Positions 56,246 to 64,000 of a DNA stretch of 64,000 bases are shown piece by piece; position 1 is the first letter of the stretch, and the number at the start of each line of letters is the position of its first letter. Source of the DNA: Thermothielavioides terrestris NRRL 8126 (lineage: Eukaryota; Ascomycota; Sordariomycetes; Sordariales; Chaetomiaceae); NCBI RefSeq assembly GCF_000226115.1, contig NC_016458.1, positions 4,622,001 through 4,686,000 on the forward strand, read 5' to 3'. The notes under the pieces were generated by a model. It did no database searches, had not been told where the DNA came from, and saw nothing but the letters and a program-made list of their open reading frames with translations. Position numbers and translations under genes: made by a program.

Positions 56246-57737
56246 CCCTTGCCGGATCCCGAGACACCGAGCTAAAAATGAGGGGCCAAGACCTTGAAGA
56301 GTTCGATGCTCACCTAATCACCGACGTTGCTGTCAAACTCCGTCGTGTATCCCAATCTTGTGCTGGGGCGCATTTGACTCCAAAGCCTAAGCTCTCATGC
56401 AGTACTACCACCTCTCTACTCTTGCGACAGAATCTTCGAGCATGATGATGTGATCATTTCCGGCGGTTTCCGACTACGACAACGACCACAGTGCATCGCT
56501 ACCGCCAAGGTCAGGCTACGGAATAGTTAATCCGTGCATACATCCAGGCGGTTTCTTATCGCCCGCTGCGTCAAGCCCATCGCATCGTGAAAAAGGCTGA
56601 CCGTCAACTGTGTATGCTCAGATAAAAATGGATGATGAGAAGGCAAAAGAACTTGTTAACCACCACGGGAGCCATGATGCCAACGACAGAGCAGCAACAC
56701 CGGTCAGAGAGCTGGCGTGGCGGGAGGAATGCGATCTTCCTCTTCTTTGTCGTCTGTTTTGCTGCCGAGTGCGATCAGAGAGTTCGGCGCCAGAGCGATG
56801 CGGCGCCAGGTGAAGCCCGCCTCAAGGATTTCCGAGCTGTATGTACCCCGTACACATCAAGTCAACCCGTTTGGCTGTGTGCAGCGCAGCGGCTCTTATG
56901 CTGTCGATAAATGGGCCCGTGTGTGGCTGCCATGTGTAGTTCAACTGGCCAATCTCGACGACAGACAGGGGAGCATCGTTTCAAAACATTAGAACATTGG
57001 TTTGAGGACTTGCACCCGGAGCTATGTTTCCACCGAGAAGATCCTGGATATTATCTACGACACCCAACCAGCCTCGTGGTGGCTTACAGAGCTGCCGGAA
57101 CAGCCAGGGGATGTTTGTGGTGTTGAAACATGTGGGGTTGACATGGGGCTTGCAAGCGAGCTTTATCAACGCGGAGCGCACCGCTAGCAACATGATGTTT
57201 CAGTGGCTTGGCACCTGCTAGGGGGGCATGTTTCAGTTCTCATGCTGGTCCCGCTCCAGCTCCCTTGAGCTAGCCGTGTTCATCAGCTTCGTCCGGGTGA
57301 ATTCTGTATTCCGTGCATACCACCGCTGACAGGGCTTGGGGGCTTGCGGGTTTGGGGGCTTGGCTCGGCTCGACGCGACACAATCTGGACGCGGAGGCGA
57401 TGTCATCATGGACACGGACGGCTAGTGTTTCATTGTTTCATCTCCAGCAGACCGTCTCTTAACCCGGGATGGCATCCCGCAGCAGTGGCGCGATCCGTCC
57501 CCCTTCTCGTACGTCTTGTGGATGAGCACCGGACCACGGCAACCCAAGAGGTTACCTACTAAGTCCTACGATCAGGAGATCGAAGGCGACGATAACGTCA
57601 AGCTGCCGAAGAGATGAGGTGGAGCACCGAGAAGGCGGTGGTAGGCTCGTGAGTTGCCGCTCCATCCCTGAGCCGGGACCGGCATTCATCGCACATATCC
57701 ATTGCATATCCCAGCTAACTCGACCGACCCGCGACAG
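56246..57737. other. Intergenic plus unresolved 5' part of the BTB gene
   Basis: No independent gene supported. The BTB gene must begin here: an ATG at 57522 opens a 31-codon frame (MSTGPRQPKRLPTKSYDQEI...), and donor AAGAG|GTTACC at 57550 would join in phase to the acceptor at 57737. This is a weak donor, so the first exon is uncertain. A branch-like GCTAACTC precedes the acceptor. Confidence 0.4.
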
Positions 57738-58734
57738 ACTTGAGGGATGCGAGACCGTCAAGGTGCTGGTTGGGGATGAGCAGCGCGAGTTCACGCTGCG
57801 CCGGGAACTGCTGCGCGACAGCTGCGCCTTCTTCAAGACTCATCTCGACTCCATCCCGTCTCCATCGAGCGCGAGTTGTCCGGGGAATGGCGGCGGGACG
57901 GATTCGGAGGCGAGAGAGGGGAAACAGCAGCAACAGCAGCAGGGTCAGGAGGCAGAGAAGGCAGAAGAGGCGGAGGGGGATGAGGATGAGGACACGGTGC
58001 TGTGGCTACCCAACGAGGCCGCCGACATGTTCGAGATCTTCGTGCTGTGGCTATACCAGCGCAAGCGGTTCGCCTCCTTCCTCGACCACGCCATACACGC
58101 CATGACGCCCGACGAGTGCCGCAGCTTGCGCACCAACCTCGTCCGTCTGCACCTGTTCGCCGCTGTCATCGACCTGCCGGCGCTGCAGGACGCAGCCATG
58201 GACGCGCTGCAGGACCTGTACCTGCGCTTCGACTGGGACATGTCGCCGCGCTTCCTGGCCTTCCTGTACGGCGACTGCGACGCGCAGCACGCGGTGCGCC
58301 TGCGCAAGTGGGCCGTCGCCATGCTGGCCTGGACGCTGCACGGCGGCGCCGACAAGGCGCCCGCCCTGGCCGGCCCCGTCGACCGCCTCTTCGCCGCCTA
58401 CCCGGACCTGCGGGCCGACTACCAGATGCACCTGCACAAGATGGCCCAGAGTCGCGCCGACGTGCGCATCAAGAACCCGCAGCTGCGCCTGCCCGCCAAC
58501 CGCCTGCGCAGCGGCGAGCGCTACTTCGGCTTCCGCCAGTGCACCTTCCACAGCCACCGCGCCACCGTCGGCGAGGGCACCTGCCCGCACGCCCTGGCCC
58601 TGGGCCTCTCGCACCCCGCGGCCCACCGCTGGGACGGCGAGGAGGTCGAGTCGGACGGCTCGGATGCGGACCACGCGATCATCATATCGCCGGTTGGCGA
58701 CCTGAGCGAGAGATCATATCTCGACCTGTCATGA
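57738..58734 (+). CDS. BTB/POZ domain protein (5' end unresolved)
   Basis: Main exon of at least 331 codons after acceptor GCGACAG. ETVKVLVGDEQREFTLRRELLRDSCAFFKTHLDS is the BTB opening (VxVGxxxxxFxxHxxLLxxxSxFF), and LPNEAADMFEIFVLWLYQRKRF the second half. Between them lies a Gln/Glu-rich insert (KQQQQQQGQEAEKAEEAEGD). The C-terminal ~200 residues (LHLFAAVIDLPALQDAAMDAL, LRKWAVAMLAWTLHGG) are the helical extension common in fungal BTB proteins. No ATG lies in frame before the domain ends, so an upstream exon is required (perhaps from 57522). Such proteins are possible Cul3 adaptors or of unknown role. Confidence 0.8.
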
Positions 58735-59926
58735 TGTTAATTCCGGGTCGGGGGTCGGTGTCGCTGGGTACGCCACCGCGGGACCCTTAGCCTTATTCTG
58801 ACGGACTGGAAACGGAGGCGTGAGAAAAGGAGGACAGTCATGTTCCGCAGATAATAAGGAGAGAGACCTGAGAGAGGGACCTGAGACCCGAGGATTCCAA
58901 AAGGCTGGGCTGGCTCCAGGCTTGTATTGTGAGCCTCGTTCATGGTAGTTAGCATCTGGGCGGTGTTGAGTTCACATTGGCGGTAGAGTCCTGCGAGATA
59001 CCCAACAATCAACATAATGACAGCAAGGGGAAACCGTGTATTCGGGTCACAGACCGGTGGCTGGTGTCCATCTCTTTGTTCTCTGCCCCTTGTTTTTGGT
59101 TGTGTCCCCCGCCGTCTCGAAGACCTTGAGCTAGCCATATTTATGGAGCATTTGGCAGCATCGTTGGTCCCGAGGAAGCTCCAGCTAGGGCAGGCAGATC
59201 GATCCCACGGTGTTAGTAGGCTGCTCCGTCTAAGTGGTTAAGTTAGCCAACTCAGCAGGGCTTGCCGGCCAAGTGGCATCATTGTCTTGCGTGACAAAGT
59301 GACCCCCACTCTTACTGCTCAGTCTGAGATAGTTCCAGGTGCTGCTCTGTGACATGGGATTCAGGGGCTGCGAAGCCTTGATCGGACCGCCTCAGAGAAC
59401 GTTCCGGTTTTCATTTTGGTCATCTCATCTCTATTTTGCGTTACTTCATGGGCTGCATCTTAACTGAAGGACCATTACGCCGGAGACAATATATGGCCTT
59501 TGTTGAGTCGTGGCGTCCGTGAATGGTCCCCCTTTGTGAAGGGGTCAAACAAAGATGACGCAGAATGCTATTGTTCAGCGGCTGCAGGACAACCCCTTTC
59601 TTTCGCGGAAAGTAACTGTCTGTCTTATAAGACCCCCTAGTTCAGGACATGATGATGGCCTGTTCAGACTCCATCCACCACAGCCTTCGGAAAGGATGTG
59701 TTTAGCATTATAGTCGTAAATTTCGACGACACATTTCTGCGTTCCAAATCATCTTCACTTAGCTTGAGAGCGTCACCGGCGTGGTTGCCGACGGGACAGA
59801 CGACAGGGACAACAACCGAAGCATTTACACGAGATCATATTGCATAGTTAGAGGTAACAGTCTTCTTGGGATCCCCTACCGACGACGCAACGATCCCTAT
59901 TCCCAAATAGCTGGCCTAGCACTACC
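58735..59926. other. Intergenic between the BTB and amidoligase genes
   Basis: 1.2 kb with no supported gene or RNA; presumably the BTB 3' UTR and amidoligase promoter. Confidence 0.45.
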
Positions 59927-61867
59927 ATGGACACCAGCAGCGAAGGACCAGACAGCAAAAGTGGCGCCACGGGCAGCCAATGCACCAGCCACGGTGCCAA
60001 CGACGAGCTCTCCTTCGGTATCGAGCTCGAGTTCCTCGTATACTACAAGAAGCCCGCCTGGCAGCTGGAGCACGAAAAAGCGGAAGGTATAGCTCCCGAC
60101 CCTGACGAGATCACGCTCGACCCGGAGGAAGAGCAGCTCTTCCAGGAGGCCATCACGCTGCCAGACGACGTCGAAGATAACGGTTATCTGAAGTGGAAGT
60201 GGTTCCACGACCGCATCGAGGAGATCATCCTGACCGTCCCGGGCGCGCGGCTGGAGCACCGGCGCATGCCGGCGGACACGCCCGAGGCGCTGCGGTCCAT
60301 GTACGTGGTGCAAGGGGACTTTGAAGAAAACAGCGGGTGGCGCGTCAAGGACGACACCTCGGTCTCCGACCCGGGCATTAGAATCCGCGGCTACGAGTGC
60401 GTCAGCATGGAAGTCAATAGCCCGGCGCTCTGGGACCGGCCCGAGAGCCACAGGCACGTGCAGCGCGTGGTCCGCGAGCTGACGCGGAACTTCCGCCTGC
60501 GCATCAGTGTCCGAACGGGGTTTCACGTCCACGTCGGCGCCGGCGTGAATGAGCCGGGGGAGAGTCAGTCGGATACGTCGTCGGACCAAGAAGGGAGTTC
60601 TGCTGCTGCTGGTACCTCGTCTTCCTCATGGTCCCAGTCTTCCAGATCCGAGGCGCAGGGACGTAAGCACCCCCTCGGCGTGATGAAGAGGGCGGTCGCG
60701 CTCATGTGGGCCGCTGACGGGTTCCTCTGCCACGCCCACCCGCCGGAGCGCGGCTTCAACCAGTTCACGCCGCCCGTCCGCTTCTGCTCCCAGGTGGCGC
60801 ACGGCATCAAGGTGTTCTACCGCGAGAACCCCAAAGGTAAGAAGCCCCTGCGGTACGAGGGACTGATGGACGACGCCGACCCGCGGGGGTTCGCTGATGC
60901 GCTGCGGGACCAGGACCTGCCCTCGCGCGCGTTCCCGCGGCGGGACGGGGGGCGCTTCTTCGGCGCGCTGCGGCCCGAGGCGATGGACGACGAGGCGGCC
61001 CGGCGCCTCGGCAAGACGGGCTACGACATCCTGGCGCGCGACGAGATCGTGAACCGGACCGTGTACAGCGGCGTGGAGCACATCATGCAGTGCAAGAACC
61101 GCGCCGAGCTGGCCCACCTGTTCGCCACCGCCTCCAAGACCTGCTGCTACCCGCGCGCCAACTACAACCTGCGCAACTACCTCCGCGGCGCCTACAACAT
61201 GTCCACCATCAACTCGGGCACCGTCGAGTTCCGCGAGGCCACCGGCTCCCTCCACGCCGAGTGGATCACCGTGTGGACCAACATCTGCCTGGGCATCTTC
61301 CGGTTCGCGCGCTCCGCGAGCGAGGCCCGCTTCCGCGCCGTCATCGCGCGGCTGGCCGAGGCCGAGGAGGCGGCGGCGGCAGCGGCGGCAGAGGCGGAGG
61401 CGGAGGCGGAGGCGGCTGCTGCTGGCGCGGCGCAGGACGGCGACGACAACGACAACGACCAGGACAACAAGGGGAAGCAGCCGCCTTCGTCGTCGCCGCA
61501 CGACTACGACATGATCTCGCTCCTGATAGACATGGGCCTGTTTGCCGAGGCGCTGTTCCTCGAGCGCAAGCTGCGCGAGGACCCGATGCGGTTCTGGTAT
61601 CCGAACCTGATCGGCGAGCCGCCCTGCTGGTCGTCCAAGACCGGCGGCGGTTCCGCCGACGGAGACTGGCGCTCGGGCTCCCCTGGGTCCATGCGCTGTG
61701 AGCCAGCGGTCGACCGGGAGGATGATGGTGGCAAGCCGTCTGCGCTGTCATCCCCTTTTGTGTGGTCGCCGGCTGGCTATGGGGCCGCGGAAGGGGAGAC
61801 AGCAGGACAAGCCTACGGCGGCGATATGGCTATGGAGGATGACAACTACGAGGAAGGTGGGTGGTAG
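59927..61867 (+). CDS. Putative amidoligase (Amidoligase_2 family)
   Basis: Single exon, 646 residues, ATG in context CTACCATGG. Family landmarks: LSFGIELEFLV (first metal/ATP strand, residues ~27-37), YECVSMEVNSPAL, LRISVRTGFHVHVG (the GxHVHV motif, ~190-203), MWAADGFLCHAHPPERGFNQF, and NYLRGAYNMSTINSGTVEFREATGSLHAEWITVW (the TVEFRxxxGTL motif, ~425-460). These place it in the COOH-NH2 ligase group related to glutamine synthetase, which makes amide or peptide bonds from carboxylates and amines using ATP. Substrate is unknown. Odd features: a Ser-rich insert (~210-240), an Ala/Glu run (AEEAAAAAAAEAEAEAEAAA, ~475-500), and a disordered C terminus. The adjacent BTB gene shows no evident functional link. 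Confidence 0.85.
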   Translation: MDTSSEGPDSKSGATGSQCTSHGANDELSFGIELEFLVYYKKPAWQLEHEKAEGIAPDPDEITLDPEEEQLFQEAITLPDDVEDNGYLKWKWFHDRIEEIILTVPGARLEHRRMPADTPEALRSMYVVQGDFEENSGWRVKDDTSVSDPGIRIRGYECVSMEVNSPALWDRPESHRHVQRVVRELTRNFRLRISVRTGFHVHVGAGVNEPGESQSDTSSDQEGSSAAAGTSSSSWSQSSRSEAQGRKHPLGVMKRAVALMWAADGFLCHAHPPERGFNQFTPPVRFCSQVAHGIKVFYRENPKGKKPLRYEGLMDDADPRGFADALRDQDLPSRAFPRRDGGRFFGALRPEAMDDEAARRLGKTGYDILARDEIVNRTVYSGVEHIMQCKNRAELAHLFATASKTCCYPRANYNLRNYLRGAYNMSTINSGTVEFREATGSLHAEWITVWTNICLGIFRFARSASEARFRAVIARLAEAEEAAAAAAAEAEAEAEAAAAGAAQDGDDNDNDQDNKGKQPPSSSPHDYDMISLLIDMGLFAEALFLERKLREDPMRFWYPNLIGEPPCWSSKTGGGSADGDWRSGSPGSMRCEPAVDREDDGGKPSALSSPFVWSPAGYGAAEGETAGQAYGGDMAMEDDNYEEGGW

Positions 61868-62275
61868 TAGCTCTGTGTGTAGACGGTGGCAGGATTGGTT
61901 GTAGCGTCCAGCGAGCGTTGGCGTTGGCGTTGGCATGCATGGCATCGGTAAGCCGGTAAGTCAGGAAAGTAGGCTGTTTGGTGAGAAGTTGGATCCCGAG
62001 TTCACGCGCATGAAGCGTTGCATTAAGGCACCCCCTCTCGGAGGCTGTCATAATAGACGGACTATAAAATGCCGAGTCACAGGCAGGAAGACCAGTGTGC
62101 TACCTGACGCAAGTTCAAAGGCCAGAATCAATGATCAGTTTGCTCTTGAGGTCTGCCGGCCTAGGTATCCTAGCTAGCCCCTGAGGGTGAGAAGAACTCA
62201 AGACAGTCCCCAGTTTGAAATTCCCCTGGCCCCCCTCTTGCCATCCCAATCTTTCCTCCCCTCTCACCCCCTTCG
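61868..62275. other. 3' region between convergent amidoligase and TOS1-like genes
   Basis: 0.4 kb of presumed 3' UTRs. A GCGTTGGCGTTGGCGTTGGC hexamer-type repeat (TTGGCG) lies at 61914-61934. No gene. Confidence 0.45.
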
Positions 62276-64000
62276 CTACCTCCCCAACCTCCCCCCAGCC
62301 GGCTGGCCCCCATCCCCACCCTCCATCAACCCCTCAACAACCTCCGCCGTCAACGCATCCGGGAACGCCCCATCCAGCAACTCCTTCGCACCCCCCTCCT
62401 CGCCCAAAACCCGCACCGCAACCCTCGCCCGCGCCCCATCAAACACCACCGCGACCCTCGCCGGCCGCCCCACGTCCACCGGACGCGCGAAGTAGTCCCA
62501 GCCGCCGGGCCCGCCGCCGCTGCGCGGGTCGGCCGCGTGCACGCTGGTCGTCGCCTTGTCGCCGCCCGGGGACAGCACCTCGAACACGTCCACCTCGCCG
62601 CAGCCTGACGCCCAGCAGTTGCAGGCGTGGTACTGCGCCGTGTGTGGGATGCGCGCGTTGAGCAGCCAGATCGCGGGTTGGTCGGCTAGGAAGCCCGTTG
62701 TGCTTGCGGTGGTGTTGGTGGCGTTGGGGGAAGGGAGGGAGGAGGAAGAGGTGGAGGTGCTGTTGTCGTGGGGCATGGAGAACTCGAGGAGGAAGATCTT
62801 GTCCCTGCCGGGAAAGCCCTCTGCGAATAAGAGGGTCAGTAACTAGGTACGGGTCGGAAAGGGGGCAGGGGGATGGTTGGGGCTCGGACTTACTGTACGC
62901 CACCGCGCCAGGCTGGACGTATCCGCAGGACTCGTCGCAGGGCTGATCCGTGACAAGCGTGGCTTCGTGGGCCGACAATAACGTAGTGTCCTTGAGGACG
63001 GCGGGCGCGGCTGCGCCGCCAGTGCCGTCCGCGTTGATGTAGGATTGGGTGTTGCCGAACGTTCTGTCAGCGGTTAGTCGTGTTGCGCCAGTGGGATGGA
63101 GAAGCTAAAGAAGGAGGGTTATATGCCAGATAGGAAGTGGAATGTGACCAAGGGGAGAGTAAGGCTTACGGCGTCCATCTACCCGAGCCCTGGCCGCCGT
63201 AGTTGCCTAGGAACATCACGCCCTCGGCCTTTTGCTGGGCCGCGTTGTAATAGCCCGTGCGGACGAACTGATTTGCGGTTCCGTTTGCTGCGCTCGGCAT
63301 GCTGGCCGGGACGGAGGGCAGGCTGCTACTGGTGTCCATGATGGGGACGATGGTTAAATGCGGTCCGGAACGGGAGCTGGAGGTGAGAGGCATGGTGTGC
63401 TGTGGAGGCATGTCGCCCGACTCCGTTGTGAAAGCGCTTGGCAGCATCGAAAAAGGGATCGGATCCTTTGGCGAACCGGAGGCCGTGCTGGGGGAGAGGG
63501 ACATGGTGTTCTGTGGAGGCATGTCGCCCGTCTCCGTCGTGAAAGCGTTCGACAGCACCGAAAAAGGGGTCGGATCTTTTGGCGAGCCGGAGGTCGTGCT
63601 GGGGGAGGGGGACATGGTGGACTCTGAAGCGATAGTGCCCCTCTCTGTTGCGGAAGTGCTTGGTAGCATCGAGAAAGGGAGAGGATCTTTTGGCGAACCG
63701 GAGGTCGTGCTCGTGCTGTTGCTGTATCCGCTCGAAAATCCGCTTGCCGCCGAGCTGAAACTTGAGAAGGAGCTTGTCGTCGACGGCGTACCGCTGGACG
63801 ATGGACCGGTCCCAGCAGAGATGTTTGCAATTACCGTGACCGTTTTCCTTGGAGGTACCCACGCTGTCACATACGTTGTCACAGATGCTGTCACAGTTAC
63901 GATGGGCTTGGCGCTGTCCGAGCTAGATGCCGTATTGTAGCCGTTGTAGGCGGAAGGGATGGTGCCGGAGGCACCCGAGATGCTGTGCTGTCTCTTCCGC
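62276..64000 (-). CDS. tos1: TOS1-like cell-wall glycosidase-type protein (5' end beyond window)
   Basis: Three exons visible (64000-63170, 63063-62894, 62820-62276, minus strand); the frame is open at the window edge, so the signal peptide is missing. The N-terminal visible part is Ser/Thr-rich with TVTASVTTYVTAWVPP and a threefold 37-residue repeat. The conserved TOS1 C-terminal domain then starts at GVMFLGNYGGQGSGRWTPTFGN, with TTLLSAHEATLVTDQPCDESCGYVQPGAVAY, IFLLEFSMPHD, DQPAIWLLNARIPHTAQY, CNCWASGCGEVDVFEVL and WDYFARPVDV. The CGEVDVFEVL block resembles the E-x-D-x-x-E catalytic signature of GH16-type folds. Products are secreted wall proteins thought to act on glucans; activity here is inferred. 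Confidence 0.88.
63384..63716 (-). repeat. Threefold 111-bp coding repeat in the TOS1-like linker
   Basis: Three direct units of 111 bp (37 codons) with the core SGSPKDPxPFSxLxxxxTTExG; CATGGTG marks recur at 63391, 63502 and 63613. Units differ mainly by scattered point changes. The repeat lies in the Ser/Thr-rich linker between the N-terminal part and the TOS1 domain. Confidence 0.9.

Overview
The window is nuclear DNA of a filamentous ascomycete, most likely a Sordariales/Chaetomiaceae-type Sordariomycete. GC-rich genes carry short GT-AG introns with CTAAC-like branch points. Gene content is typically fungal (DUF7707 GPI protein, MEP, MOB2, TOS1-like, GT17, POL4). One ~18 kb AT-rich block, dominated by TA and poor in CA/TG, has the look of repeat-induced point mutation (RIP). 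The lineage call is inference from sequence style, not a database result.

Layout. 1-5.5 kb: the tail of a small transposon, a GPI-anchored DUF7707 protein gene and an F-box-like hypothetical gene. 5.49-23.85 kb: one nested transposon island. The outer layer is a Mutator-like (MULE) DNA transposon with ~38-bp terminal inverted repeats and 8-bp target-site duplication. Into its transposase gene have inserted a 10.6-kb chromodomain Ty3/gypsy retrotransposon (248-bp LTRs, duplication TAAGC) and a 1.67-kb non-autonomous LTR element (223-bp LTRs, duplication CATAG). 24-31 kb: two ~400-bp MITEs with the same terminal repeats flank a 1,130-residue coiled-coil protein gene.

31.8-53.8 kb is a gene-dense block: ammonium transporter, DNA polymerase X (POL4/lambda type), MOB2 kinase activator, PRMT1-type arginine methyltransferase, phosphoacetylglucosamine mutase, MUS81 nuclease, riboflavin synthase, a further MITE, GT17 glycosyltransferase, pyroglutamyl peptidase and an old-yellow-enzyme oxidoreductase. 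POL4/MOB2 and AGM1/MUS81 are divergent pairs; PRMT1/AGM1, MUS81/RIB5 and pyroglutamyl peptidase/OYE converge. 54.7-56.2 kb: another MITE split by a TA-flanked inverted-repeat element that contains a minisatellite and a tRNA-like sequence. 57-64 kb: a BTB protein gene, a putative fungal amidoligase gene and a TOS1-like cell-wall protein gene that runs off the right edge.

The genes are mostly unrelated housekeeping loci; I see no secondary-metabolite cluster or operon-like unit. POL4 and MUS81 both serve DNA repair, and AGM1, GT17, TOS1-like and the GPI protein all touch glycan or cell-wall biology, but nothing shows they are co-regulated. The most novel-looking content is the MULE/MITE family (six copies or ends in 64 kb, interior with TTAGGG-like tracts), the extra ORF region in the gypsy element, and the amidoligase gene.
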